Positions 8,440-16,988 of a stretch of DNA of 64,000 bases are shown here, one piece after another. A model generated the notes under the pieces. The model saw nothing but the letters and a program-made list of their open reading frames with translations. It did not search any database and was not told where the DNA came from. The DNA is from JAJRAN01 sp963827135 (GTDB lineage: Archaea; Thermoplasmatota; Thermoplasmata; Methanomassiliicoccales; UBA472): NCBI GenBank assembly GCA_963827135.1, contig CAWGZX010000004.1:124001-188000 (forward strand), written 5' to 3'. Made by a program: the position numbers and the translations under genes. Every line of letters begins with the position of its first letter. Position 1 is the first letter of the stretch.

Positions 8440-9477
8440 ATGGGTGGTATGGTGGACCGGAAGAGAATCGCGCTGGTCGGATATGGGAACGTCGGGAAGG
8501 CGCTCGTTGACATGCTCGCTCAGGTCGACCCTGAGGGCAAGAGGTTCGTCTTCTCCGCCATTTGCTCCCGATCCATTGGTGTCGCAAACCTAAAGGACCT
8601 AGCTCCGGAGAAGGTGGAGAGGAAGCTCAAAGCCAATAAGGGCGATGCTAAGGCCTACAACCCCGAGGAGAGGGTCAGGGAGATCAAGGCCTACCTGAAG
8701 GAGAGCGACTACGATATGCTGGTGGAGACCACCTCTGCCGATTATGAGACCGGGGAACCGGCGCTGTCCTACATCATCACGGCCCTGGATCGGGGGATCG
8801 ATGTCGTGACCTGCAATAAAGGCCCGATCGCCCTGCATTTCATGGAGCTGCAGCAGGCGGCATCGCGATCCAACGCCTCGTTGAAGTTCGAGAGCACGGT
8901 GATGGACGGCACTCCGGTCTTCTCACTGTTCAAGAGCCTCCCCCCAGTGAAGCTCAAGAAGATCAGGGGCGTGTTCAATTCTACCACTGGCATCATCATC
9001 GACAATATGATGGAGGGCAAGAATTTCGAGCAGGGCATGAAGCGGGCCAAGGCCATCGGCATGACCGAGACCGACCCGGTCCACGACCTCGCTGGCATGG
9101 ACGCCGCGGCGAAGCTCGTCATTCTCTGCACTGCCTTGGCCAACCACGGCATCAAGCTCTCGGACGTCAAGCGCGAGCAGATAACCGAGGAATCGCTGCG
9201 TAGGCTTGTGACCAAGGTGAAGGGCGACAAGTGCGTGCGCATAAGGCAGGTCGCCACCGCTGACTTCGAGAAGAAGGAGTTCAAGGTGGGGCTCGAGGTG
9301 CTCAAGCCCGAGGACATGCTCTTCTCCTGCTCCGGGGCGTCCAACGCCGCCATATTCTCAATGGACCTGTTCGGGGAGATGGTCATCGCGGAGAGGGACC
9401 CGACCCTGAGGGAGACGGCGTTCGGAATCTACTCGGACATCGTGGACCTCTACTCGAAGGACACGTGCTATTATTGA
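8440..9477 (+). CDS. hom: Homoserine dehydrogenase
   Basis: 345 residues. Catalyses NAD(P)H-dependent reduction of aspartate semialdehyde to homoserine, on the way to threonine and methionine. An N-terminal Rossmann motif (ALVGYGNVGKALVDM, residues 10-24) is followed by VVTCNKGPIALHF with the catalytic-region lysine, and by the substrate-binding stretch ESTVMDGTPVFSL and the GVFNSTTGIIIDNM loop. The enzyme is a short form without an ACT domain, as is usual in archaea. A TATA-like TTATATAT at 8411-8418 lies about 26 nt before the ATG at 8440, which implies a leaderless mRNA; the in-frame ATG at 8449 is the alternative. No other threonine-pathway gene is adjacent. Confidence 0.93.
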   Translation: MGGMVDRKRIALVGYGNVGKALVDMLAQVDPEGKRFVFSAICSRSIGVANLKDLAPEKVERKLKANKGDAKAYNPEERVREIKAYLKESDYDMLVETTSADYETGEPALSYIITALDRGIDVVTCNKGPIALHFMELQQAASRSNASLKFESTVMDGTPVFSLFKSLPPVKLKKIRGVFNSTTGIIIDNMMEGKNFEQGMKRAKAIGMTETDPVHDLAGMDAAAKLVILCTALANHGIKLSDVKREQITEESLRRLVTKVKGDKCVRIRQVATADFEKKEFKVGLEVLKPEDMLFSCSGASNAAIFSMDLFGEMVIAERDPTLRETAFGIYSDIVDLYSKDTCYY

Positions 9478-9599
9478 GGTCTTCAAGAGGATGGCTGGGA
9501 CTTGGCGTCGGCAATACTGATAGCTTCCTTTCGTCGTATCGGCGGCGCCCGCCGAAGCGCACTCCCCCCTTTTCCCGGTGGAGAACCATCCATCGATAC

Positions 9600-10084
9600 C
9601 GCCATGCGCTCGCTGAGCCAGAGAGGTCCTTCGCCGTATACCACGACCTTGAGCCCGAGGAGGCCTCTTACTATGAATTCCATATGGACGAGGGCGACCG
9701 GATCTTCGTGCAGGTCTTCGTCCCGTATTCGCCAGAAGGGGCTTCGTGCCCAGCCTCGCGCTTCTGATACCCGAGTATGGCCCGTGAAGGGCTGACCTTC
9801 ATTTCGTGGAGGTCCCCGAAGGTTATCATGCCTGCGATCCAAGGCGATGCTGGCGCGGAAGGGGAGCTGGAGCCCTTCACCCCTGGTCCGGTCTTCCTCC
9901 TGGCCGAGATAGACGTCGACGCACCTGGGCGGGCCAATATTTCGCCGTGGTTTATTCCAACGACAAGGAGGGGCAACTACGCATTCGTCATCGGTTATTT
10001 GGAAGGATTCACGGCCCGGGAGATACTCTCCCTGCCTCTCAACCTCTCACAATATATCAATGGGAGGGGCAGCAGTTTGGCAGG
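9600..10084 (+). pseudogene. Frameshifted N-terminal part of a membrane protein gene
   Basis: Coherent protein-like segments occur in succession but in changing frames. Frame of 9600: SFAVYHDLEPEEASYYEFHM and following to about 9738. Frame of 9740: GFVPSLALLIPEYGP, stopping at 9785. Frame of 9803: FVEVPEGYHA. Frame of 9777: MPAIQGDAGAEGELEPFTPG through DVDAPG. Frame of 9803 again: GQYFAVVYSNDKEG. Frame of 9777 again: NYAFVIGYLEGFTARE to LSQYI. Then WEGQQF, and finally the frame of 10060. Read together they make one extracytoplasmic domain followed by the membrane segments at 10060-10488. At least six indels in about 370 nt argue for decay rather than a single sequencing error. Confidence 0.75.
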
Positions 10085-10488
10085 CGCTAGTTCCCTACAT
10101 ATTGATGTTCGCACTGGGCTTGGCCTTCGCATACTATGGGTTCAGGAAGATGGGAAAGCCGGACTCCTGGGTGAAATGGTTGGCGGTGATCTCCTCACTG
10201 GCCTTTATCGGCTCGACCGTCAACGTCATCGCGCAGCTGGCATTCTCCTTCACCAGGATTCCGGTCTCGTCGTTGATGGTGCTCAGCCTTCTCTTCGCCC
10301 TTGCCTATCTGGTCATGGGCCTGGTCCTTGGTCGCTTCGCCTACAAGCGCAAGGAGTTGAGCATTGGCCTCCGCATCGCCTTCGCTTCCATAGGGATCTT
10401 CGGTCTTATCATGTGGGGCGGGTTCTATATCGGTCCAATATTGGCCTTGGTGATCGCGCTCGCTCCTCCGTACAAGAGGTCCAAGTGA
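10060..10488 (+). CDS. Membrane-spanning remainder of the broken gene, four helices
   Basis: 142 residues if translated from the ATG at 10060. Four hydrophobic segments are visible: about residues 9-30, 41-63, 70-90 and 103-135. The first residues (WQALVPY) continue in sense from the degraded upstream segments ending WEGQQF, so this is the C-terminal membrane part of the same ancestral protein. It may be an untranslated relic or a surviving small membrane protein. No TATA box or ribosome site close to 10060 is evident, which favours the relic. I do not recognise a function. Confidence 0.5.
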   Translation: MGGAAVWQALVPYILMFALGLAFAYYGFRKMGKPDSWVKWLAVISSLAFIGSTVNVIAQLAFSFTRIPVSSLMVLSLLFALAYLVMGLVLGRFAYKRKELSIGLRIAFASIGIFGLIMWGGFYIGPILALVIALAPPYKRSK

Positions 10489-10554
10489 CCACCCTCAAAT
10501 CATTTTCCTCCGTTTATTGGTAAAATAAGAGCCCTTGCTTTCGAAAAGCACTTA

Positions 10555-10668
10555 TGCCCGTTCCGACATTCAGTCGGCAACGTGCCTTGCACGTAAGGGA
10601 TTCGACGGCCCTTGAGAGGGCCGGATTAGGAGGAGTAAACCCAGAAAGGGGTGAGCTGCCGACCTCTT
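10555..10668 (+). ncRNA. Candidate structured RNA upstream of the DUF255 gene
   Basis: The sequence folds as a closed multi-branch. GTCGGCA (10573-10579) pairs with TGCCGAC (10657-10663) and encloses three hairpins: ACGTGC/GCACGT (10580-10594, loop CTT), CGGCCCT/AGGGCCG (10606-10623, loop TGAG) and ACCC/GGGT (10639-10652). Unpaired purine-rich joints (GGATTAGGAGGAGTAA) lie between them. AT-rich boxes at 10519-10530 or 10549-10555 could be promoters, and a C/T-rich run (10684-10700) follows. No family is recognised; it could be a stand-alone RNA or a leader of the gene at 10800. Boundaries are approximate. Confidence 0.45.
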
Positions 10669-10799
10669 GGAAAGCGCTCAAAACCCTTTCCCCTTTTCCT
10701 TAATTCTCGATTTGGATGCGATCCGCTCAGTCTCTCTCCATTTCCTTCGATAGAAGAATGGCTTCCATCAGAGCAATTATCATGGGGATGCGCTAGTAA

Positions 10800-12683
10800 T
10801 TGGGACGAGTGAGACACTTGACGGAGCGGGGCTTCAACCATTTGGCCGGAGAGCGCAGCCTTTATTTGAGACAGCACGCGAAGAACCCTGTGGACTGGTA
10901 TCCCTGGGGCAAGGAGGCATTGATGAAGGCTCAGGCAGAGGACAAGCCGCTCTTCATCTCCATCGGCTACTCGGCCTGTCATTGGTGCCATGTCATGGCC
11001 AGGGAGTCGTTCGAGGATGATTACGTTGGCTCTCTTCTCAACCGTGGCTATGTACCGATCAAGGTCGACAGGGAGGAGCGCCCAGACCTCGATGGCATCT
11101 ACATGTCCGCCTGCCAGATGATCTCAGGGGGAGGAGGATGGCCGCTGACCGTGATCGCGACCCCAGACGGCAAACCCTTCTTCGCCGGAACCTACTTCAC
11201 CAAGGGTGGCAGGCCTGGCTCGCCCGGATTGATGGACGTACTGCAACAGGTCGAGGCTAAATGGAAACTGGAGCGGAACGAGGTTGAGAAGGCGGCGGCG
11301 GAGATTGCGCAGGCCTTGAAGGAGTTCGCCTCCTACCGGGAGGAGTCGGAGCTCTCCCCTAACGTCCTGGCTACATGTTTCAAGCAGCTAGAGTCCAGCT
11401 TCGATGAACGCCATGGCGGCTTCGAGATCGCACCAAAGTTCCCTTCGCCCCATAGGCTGGTGTTCCTCATGCGCTACTACGACCTCAGCGGCGACCGCGG
11501 GGCGATGGACATGGCCTTGGCCACCCTGAGGACAATGCAGGGCAGTGGATTGTTCGACCATGTGGGCTTCGGCTTCCATCGCTACTCCACAGATGCCCGC
11601 TGGCTGCTCCCGCATTTCGAGAAGATGCTCTACGACCAGGCCATGATGGTGCTCGCCTATTCTGAGGCCTATGCCCGGACCAAGGGCCAAGACCTCAAGG
11701 AGACGGCGCTGCGGACCATCGCCTACGTCGACAGGGACCTAACCTCGCCTTATGGGGCGTTCTACTCGGCGGAGAGCGCGGAGAGCGAGGGCGAGGAGGG
11801 GAGGTTCTATGTCTGGAGCAAGAAGGAGCTGGCCTCGGCCCTGGACCAAAAGGACCTCGAGCTCTTCATCGAGGCCTTCGACATCCAGGATGAGGGCAAT
11901 TTCCGCGAGGAGGCCTCTAGGAAAAGGACAGGGAAGAACGTCCTGCATCTGATCAAGGACCCGGTCCAGATCGCGAATGGGAGAGGCATGGACGAGGCGT
12001 CGGTTCGCGCATCGCTCCAGCGCTCCCTCGGCCGGCTCTTCGAACTGAGGGAGGCTCGCCCCCGCCCCGGGAAGGACGACAAGGTCCTGACCGACTGGAA
12101 CGGATTGATGATCGCCTCCTTGTCCAGGGCGTCCATGCTCCTGGAAGAGAGGCAGTTGCTCGAAAAGGCCAGGCGGGCCGCCGACTTCCTACTCTCCGAG
12201 ATGCGCTCCTCGGACGGCCTCAGCCACAGGTTCGTGGACGGTAAGGTGGGCATCGACGCCTTCCTCGACGATTACGCCTTCTTGGCATGGGGGCTGGTCG
12301 AGCTGCATCGTGCCAACGGGCAGGCGAGGTATCTCGATGCCGCGCGCTCCTTGGTCGACGACATGATCGCGCACTTCTGGGACGGATCGCAGGGAGGGTT
12401 CTTCTTCACTTCTGACCTGGCCACCGACCTGATCGCTAGGCGCATGGACAGCTACGATGGCGCCACGCCCTCGGGGAACTCGGTGGCCGCGAACGTCCTC
12501 CTCGATCTGGCCGAACTTACCGGAAGGGAGGATCTAAGAAAAAAGTCGGAAATGATCCTCAAGGCCTTCGCTAGCGACCTCAACTCCAACCCCATGGCCC
12601 ACGGCCACATGCTGCAACAGCTCTTGCACGATGAGAGGATGTCGCCATATCGACCGACGGAGAGGAACGAGGTGGTCGGGTGA
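10800..12683 (+). CDS. Thioredoxin-domain protein, DUF255/YyaL (spermatogenesis-associated protein 20 family)
   Basis: 627 residues. The N-terminal thioredoxin-like domain carries NPVDWYPWGKEAL and the redox motif ACHWCHVM (CxxC at about residues 60-63), then a long alpha/alpha-toroid resembling cellobiose epimerase/N-acylglucosamine epimerase folds (GSGLFDHVGFGFHRYSTDARW, DKVLTDWNGLMIASL). The whole matches the DUF255 family in order and length. The biochemical role is not established. The start is uncertain: TTG at 10800 directly follows an in-frame stop, and GTG at 10809 is the alternative; neither has a clear ribosome site. Its stop overlaps the GTG of the next gene by 4 nt, so the two are coupled. 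Confidence 0.85.
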   Translation: MGRVRHLTERGFNHLAGERSLYLRQHAKNPVDWYPWGKEALMKAQAEDKPLFISIGYSACHWCHVMARESFEDDYVGSLLNRGYVPIKVDREERPDLDGIYMSACQMISGGGGWPLTVIATPDGKPFFAGTYFTKGGRPGSPGLMDVLQQVEAKWKLERNEVEKAAAEIAQALKEFASYREESELSPNVLATCFKQLESSFDERHGGFEIAPKFPSPHRLVFLMRYYDLSGDRGAMDMALATLRTMQGSGLFDHVGFGFHRYSTDARWLLPHFEKMLYDQAMMVLAYSEAYARTKGQDLKETALRTIAYVDRDLTSPYGAFYSAESAESEGEEGRFYVWSKKELASALDQKDLELFIEAFDIQDEGNFREEASRKRTGKNVLHLIKDPVQIANGRGMDEASVRASLQRSLGRLFELREARPRPGKDDKVLTDWNGLMIASLSRASMLLEERQLLEKARRAADFLLSEMRSSDGLSHRFVDGKVGIDAFLDDYAFLAWGLVELHRANGQARYLDAARSLVDDMIAHFWDGSQGGFFFTSDLATDLIARRMDSYDGATPSGNSVAANVLLDLAELTGREDLRKKSEMILKAFASDLNSNPMAHGHMLQQLLHDERMSPYRPTERNEVVG

Positions 12684-13417
12684 AGCGCTGGTATCTGATG
12701 CTGGCGATCGTGCTGGTCCTGCTCTCCATCGCCACTTACGCCTTGCATTACCTCATCTTCGAGGACCTGCATCACATCCTTATCTACGCCGTCGGCGACC
12801 TGGCCTTCGTCTTCATCGAGGTCCTGCTGGTGACGCTCATCATCCACGCGCTTCTCGATAGGAGGGAGAGGGCGGTCAGGCTGAGCAAGCTCAACATGGT
12901 CATCGGGGCGTTCTACAGCGAGGTCGGCCTGGGCATGATCCAGATGATCAACCGCATGCAGTGCGAGCCCGAGATCGCCTGCAGGGACGTCAAGGTGCGC
13001 AAGGACTGGACTCACAAGGACTTCGCCGACACCATCGAGAGGCTGAAGGCGAGGAAGGGCATTGTCATGGTGGAACCGGAGGGCCTGAAGCAGATGAAGG
13101 AGTTCCTGTCCAAGCGCAGGGACTTCCTGCTGCGGCTGATGGAGAACCCCAACCTGCTAGAGCACGAGCGCTTCACCGAGCTGCTGCTGGCGGTGTTCCA
13201 CATCACGGACGAGCTCGTCGCGCGCAAGAACATCGATAGCCTCCCAGCCACGGACCTGGCGCATATCGGGGGGGACGCGCAGCGCGCCTACAGCCGCCTG
13301 CTGGTGGAATGGGTGCTCTACCTGGAGTACCTGCAGAAGGCGTACCCGTACCTCTTCTCCCTGGCCATCAGGGAGAATCCATTGGACGCGGGCGCCAGCC
13401 CGGTGGTGACGGACTAG
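12680..13417 (+). CDS. Hypothetical membrane protein with helical cytoplasmic domain
   Basis: 245 residues from a GTG that overlaps the preceding stop (GTGA). Two hydrophobic segments (about residues 5-24 and 30-58) are followed by RRERAVRLSKLN and a long helical soluble part rich in charged residues and in Leu/Met, ending in LEYLQKAYPYLFSLAIRENP. I recognise no family beyond small two-helix membrane proteins. The 4 nt overlap suggests co-translation with the DUF255 protein, so the two may work together. It ends in CTAG at 13414-13417, where both this gene (TAG) and the convergent gene (TAG on the other strand) stop. Confidence 0.65.
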   Translation: MKRWYLMLAIVLVLLSIATYALHYLIFEDLHHILIYAVGDLAFVFIEVLLVTLIIHALLDRRERAVRLSKLNMVIGAFYSEVGLGMIQMINRMQCEPEIACRDVKVRKDWTHKDFADTIERLKARKGIVMVEPEGLKQMKEFLSKRRDFLLRLMENPNLLEHERFTELLLAVFHITDELVARKNIDSLPATDLAHIGGDAQRAYSRLLVEWVLYLEYLQKAYPYLFSLAIRENPLDAGASPVVTD

Positions 13418-13998
13418 AGGAGCGCGAACGCTGCCGCCAAAGCCCCGTCCTCGGCCCGGTCGTACTCCTGCGCCGCGCCGACGATGACGATATCCCCGTC
13501 GCTGGGGGAGAGCAGCTTGCGCAACCCTTGGGCGATCTCGGGCTTCTCCTTGTCCAAGAGGTAGTCGGGAGGGATGAGGAGCTTCCCGTCCTTGACCACG
13601 ATGGTGGTGGCGCCCTCGGCGCCGGCCTTGATGGCCGCATCGCGCTGCTCGATTCCCAAGGTCACCCTGTCCGCCCGGTTCTTGACCAGGACGGCGACGT
13701 TCCTCATGGCGACAGAAATGTCCGAGGGATCGAGGCGCTCCATGCGGATGGGGAGGTTGCGTACGAACTCCGCCCCCTTGGTCGAGATCTTGATCCCGGT
13801 CTGCTTGACGTCCACGTACCCCTTGTCCCTGAGGAACTCGATGATGGTGCGCATCGAGCCCTCACCGATGTTGACGGAATCGGCCAGGGTCTTGCGTCCT
13901 CTCCTCCGACCGTCGGATAGAAGAAGAAGGGTCCGGTACACGTGGTAATCGGCGAACCTGTGCACCGGACCGTATTTCGGTAGGTCGAGGAGCTTCAT
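13414..13998 (-). CDS. Winged-helix protein with DUF4443 domain
   Basis: 194 residues. The first 75 form a winged helix (VHRFADYHVYRTLLLLSDGR, then RKTLADSVNIGEGSMRTIIEFL with a recognition helix, and KGYVDVKQTGIKIS as the wing). The C-terminal part matches DUF4443 (TLGIEQRDAAIKAGAEGATT, then a LSPSDGDIVIVGAAQEYDRAEDGAL stretch), a ligand-binding-like domain in archaeal predicted regulators. It lies 4 nt downstream of mat in the same direction and is probably co-transcribed, so a link with methionine/SAM metabolism is possible. The ligand is unknown. Confidence 0.75.
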   Translation of the reverse strand: MKLLDLPKYGPVHRFADYHVYRTLLLLSDGRRRGRKTLADSVNIGEGSMRTIIEFLRDKGYVDVKQTGIKISTKGAEFVRNLPIRMERLDPSDISVAMRNVAVLVKNRADRVTLGIEQRDAAIKAGAEGATTIVVKDGKLLIPPDYLLDKEKPEIAQGLRKLLSPSDGDIVIVGAAQEYDRAEDGALAAAFALL

Positions 13999-14002
13999 CG
14001 AC

Positions 14003-15199
14003 CTAGAATGTGTTTACTTCGCCATTAACTATTTTCTTCGTCACCACGTCGATGTTATCCAACCAGTTGTCGGCGATGCTGCGCGCCTCCTTCTCCCACT
14101 TCTTGAAGTTCGCGCCCGCTGACGGCAACATCTGGATCGAGCAGGTCTGTGGGTTGTTGATGGGCTTGCCTATCTGCGACAGGATGCGCACCTCGATCTC
14201 CTGCAGCTCCGAGCCCGCGGCCTTGGATATGTCCTCGGCTATGAACTTGGACAGGATGTTGTAGAGCTTGCCCACATGAGTGATGGGGTTCTTTCCGGCC
14301 GAGGCCTCCATGCTCATCGGTCGGAAGGGCGTGATCAGGCCGTTGCAGCGGTTGCCGCGGCCGACGGAGCCATCATCGCCGTTCTCCATGCTCAGCCCGG
14401 TGACCGTCAGATAGTAGACGCCGCGCTTGTAGTCGTCGGCGGTGTTTACGTCCACGCAGACGTTGAGGTCTGTCTGCTTGCAGGCGAAGTCACCGATCTT
14501 GCTCTTCATCTCCTCGATGACGCTGACATAGTGAGACTTGTCCGGGATGTAGCGGTCCACCATGGCGCAGGCCACCGTCAGGTTGATGGTGTCGCCCATG
14601 CGCGAGGCCATGACCTTGACGTCCTCGCCGGATTCCTTTATGCGGCGTTTCATGGCCCCGTTGATATAATGCTCGGTCTCCAATACAACGCGCTCGGTCT
14701 GGCTGTACGGGGCGTAACCGACCCCGAACGAGGTGTCGTTGGACAGGTGCTTCTTGCTGTCGTAGACCGCGGTAAGATCAACCGATCCCTTGCCTATCTT
14801 GCAGTCCAGCATGACGTTGGTGTTCATGTCCAGGTTGGGGAAGTGCGACTTCAGGTAGTCATGGGCGGCCTGCACCGCTACGGTGCGGTAAGGTAAGCGC
14901 TCACCATTGACGTCGGTCGTCGCCCTTCCTACGAGTAATATGTAAATCGGTTCGAGGATGTCGCCGCCTCCGAACTTGGGGGCCGACTGTCCTCCGACGA
15001 TCTGGGTCTCATCGGTGTTGTGGTGCAACACTTTCCCGTAGCGCTCGATGTACATCTTGCACAGGGCTCGGGAAACGCTCTCGGAGAGTCCGTCCGCGAT
15101 GCTGTCGGGGTGGCCAATGCCCTTCCTCTCGACCAGCTCTACCTTCTGCTTCTCCACCGGTGTGTACTCGATCTTCTCGATGATTATGTTCTTCGCCAT
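14003..15199 (-). CDS. mat: S-adenosylmethionine synthetase, archaeal type
   Basis: 398 residues, the normal length for archaeal MAT. Makes SAM from methionine and ATP. The motifs VERKGIGHPDSIADGLSESV (residues 23-42), HHNTDETQIVGGQSAPKFGG (about 58-77) and GDDGSVGRGNRCNGLITP (about 275-292) are diagnostic of the archaeal class, which differs widely from bacterial MetK. The promoter is probably GGTATATATC (about 15294-15303 on this strand), giving a leader of about 75 nt. No riboswitch-like fold was evident. The DUF4443 regulator follows directly. Stop codon is TAG. Confidence 0.97.
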   Translation of the reverse strand: MAKNIIIEKIEYTPVEKQKVELVERKGIGHPDSIADGLSESVSRALCKMYIERYGKVLHHNTDETQIVGGQSAPKFGGGDILEPIYILLVGRATTDVNGERLPYRTVAVQAAHDYLKSHFPNLDMNTNVMLDCKIGKGSVDLTAVYDSKKHLSNDTSFGVGYAPYSQTERVVLETEHYINGAMKRRIKESGEDVKVMASRMGDTINLTVACAMVDRYIPDKSHYVSVIEEMKSKIGDFACKQTDLNVCVDVNTADDYKRGVYYLTVTGLSMENGDDGSVGRGNRCNGLITPFRPMSMEASAGKNPITHVGKLYNILSKFIAEDISKAAGSELQEIEVRILSQIGKPINNPQTCSIQMLPSAGANFKKWEKEARSIADNWLDNIDVVTKKIVNGEVNTF

Positions 15200-15318
15200 T
15201 TCTTGGTCACCTTTGTTTCAATGCCGGAGCATTAATGACTAGCCACCTACGGACCGCAGATGGCCTTTTGTGTTAGGGGTCGAAAAGATTCCATAGATAT
15301 ATACCTGATTGACTAAAA

Positions 15319-15334
15319 TATTCATATATGAATA
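15319..15334. promoter_or_regulatory. Perfect 16-bp palindrome over the TATA box of the HTH-CBS gene
   Basis: TATTCATATATGAATA reads the same on both strands. Its centre CATATATG lies about 24 nt before the ATG at 15349, so the palindrome covers the presumed TATA box and the mRNA would be leaderless. A dimeric HTH protein bound here would block TBP, and the gene directly downstream encodes such a protein; autoregulation is inferred. Confidence 0.6.
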
Positions 15335-15348
15335 ATCATTAAGTGCCG

Positions 15349-15912
15349 ATGAGGTTCCCAGAGGTCACTGACATAAAGATCATGCGCAAGGCCTTGGACA
15401 TCACACAGACCGAGCTCTCAGGGCTGAGCGGGGTCTCGCAGAGCACCATCGCCAAGCTGGAGAATGCCATCATCAACGGGTCCTATGAGACGGTGGTAAG
15501 GATCTTCCAGGCCTTGGAGGAGGCGGCCGACCGGAGACGGGCGGGCAAGAAGGCCATCGATGTGTCTTCGAAGGACATCGTGTCCATCCAGGCATCGGTT
15601 AAGGTCAAGCACGCCACGGAGATTATGCGCCAGTCCGGATATTCTCAGCTGCCGGTGTTCGACGACGAGCGGCCGGTGGGCAGCATCAGCGAGTACGGAA
15701 TACTGGCCTTGCTGCGGGACGGCACCAGCATGGAGGAGGTGGGGGAGAGGTCGGTGCGCTCGATGATGGGGGAGGCCTTCCCCTTGGTGAGCGAGGGCAC
15801 TCCGTTGGAGACGGTGACCTCCCTTCTCTCCAGCTCGAGCGCTGTGCTAGTAGGAACGAAGGGCAAGGTGACAGGGATAATCACCTCCTCCGACGTGCTA
15901 AAGCTGCTGTGA
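15349..15912 (+). CDS. Transcription regulator: Xre-type HTH plus paired CBS domains
   Basis: 187 residues from ATG 15349; a GTG two codons upstream is possible but the TATA spacing favours the ATG. Residues 1-60 form an Xre/Cro-type HTH (MRKALDITQTELSGLSGVSQ, then STIAKLENAIINGSYETV). Two CBS motifs follow (about 75-130 and 135-187), each with the typical ...LPVFD...GSISEYGIL and ...AVLVGTKGKVTGIITSSDVL endings. CBS pairs usually bind adenosyl compounds (AMP, ATP, SAM), so a SAM sensor beside the divergent mat gene is an attractive inference. The palindrome in its promoter suggests self-control. Confidence 0.87.
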   Translation: MRFPEVTDIKIMRKALDITQTELSGLSGVSQSTIAKLENAIINGSYETVVRIFQALEEAADRRRAGKKAIDVSSKDIVSIQASVKVKHATEIMRQSGYSQLPVFDDERPVGSISEYGILALLRDGTSMEEVGERSVRSMMGEAFPLVSEGTPLETVTSLLSSSSAVLVGTKGKVTGIITSSDVLKLL

Positions 15913-16043
15913 TTTGGAGCTTTGCTTCAAAGCTGACGAGGTGTGCCGATCATGAGCATGAGAAGGGAGAGAGAGGGAAGCGGCCAAGAGGACGGCTTAC
16001 TTCGTGACCGAGGATGGCCAGAAAGAGCTGGAGAGGCTCGACA

Positions 16044-16979
16044 TCACTCTTTGACCTGCCGGTTCCACTCTTCCTCGGGAGGGTTGACCTGAAGGCTCGC
16101 CAGGTCCTCCGCCAAGATGGTGTTGGGGAATATGGCCTTGGCCTCGTTCAACAGTACTGTGGCGTCCTCGTAACGGTTGCTGAAATGATAGAGGCAGAGG
16201 AGTCTGGCGCGAGCGCTCCTGGCCACCTCGGCGGCATCGGCCGCGGTGCTATGGCCGTACGTCGCAGCCTCCTCTTTCAGGCTGGAATCGAGGGTAGCCT
16301 CGTGCACCAAGAGGTCAGCGTCCATGCCCTCCTGGATTATCGTCCTGCAAGGTCGAGTGTCCCCGGAGATCAGGATCTTCCTGCCCCTTCTCTTCGGACC
16401 TAGGACCATCTCAGGGGTAACGATCTTGACGCCAACCTGCACCGACTCCCCTCCCTGCAGACGGCTGAAGAGAGGGCCCTCGGGTATGCCCAGCTCCTTC
16501 GCCTTTTCCAGGTTGAACTTGCCGGGCCGAGCTTCCTCTTGAAGCACGTAAGCGAAGGCCGGCACGGTGTGGTCCGCTTCCACCGCCATCACCTTGAAAC
16601 CAGGGAACTGTACCTCCTCCTCATCCTCCAGCTCCCTGGTGAGTACGTGGAACCCGGGAGTGAAGTAGCCAAGCTCGAGCATGGAGCGCATGGCATCCTC
16701 CATCCCCTCCGGACCGTGCACGTAGAGCGGGCGCGTCCTCCCGCTGAAGCTCATGGACTGGATCATGGCCGGCAGCCCGAGGAAGTGGTCCCCGTGCAGA
16801 TGGGAGATGAAGACGTTGGTGACCTTCATGAACGAAGCGGAGGAGAGCATGAACTGGCGCTGCGTGCCCTCTCCGCAGTCGAAGAGCAGGATGTCCGGAC
16901 CGACCTGCACCGCGATGGCGCTCACGTTCCGCTTCGGCGTGGGCAGGCTCCCTCCTGTGCCCAGGAATATCAGTCGCAC
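16044..16979 (-). CDS. rnz: Ribonuclease Z, tRNA 3' processing
   Basis: 311 residues, the normal short form. A metallo-beta-lactamase-fold endonuclease that removes 3' trailers from pre-tRNA. The motifs FLGTGGSLPTPKRN (residues 4-17), SHLHGDHFLGLPA (HxHxDH, about 58-70), and the later ISGDTRPCRT and LVHEATLD with metal-binding Asp/His are all in place. The last motif AEVARSARARLLCLYHFSNRY fits the final histidine. It ends 9 nt after the MFS gene begins downstream on the same strand, so the pair may share a transcript. Confidence 0.95.
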   Translation of the reverse strand: MRLIFLGTGGSLPTPKRNVSAIAVQVGPDILLFDCGEGTQRQFMLSSASFMKVTNVFISHLHGDHFLGLPAMIQSMSFSGRTRPLYVHGPEGMEDAMRSMLELGYFTPGFHVLTRELEDEEEVQFPGFKVMAVEADHTVPAFAYVLQEEARPGKFNLEKAKELGIPEGPLFSRLQGGESVQVGVKIVTPEMVLGPKRRGRKILISGDTRPCRTIIQEGMDADLLVHEATLDSSLKEEAATYGHSTAADAAEVARSARARLLCLYHFSNRYEDATVLLNEAKAIFPNTILAEDLASLQVNPPEEEWNRQVKE

Positions 16980-16988
16980 GACCGACCA

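Noticed and set aside
15949..16046. Short coding-like remnant ending FVTEDGQKELERLDITL
   Set aside because: No start codon in frame (TGA at 15959) and only about 28 codons; possibly a fragment, not annotated.
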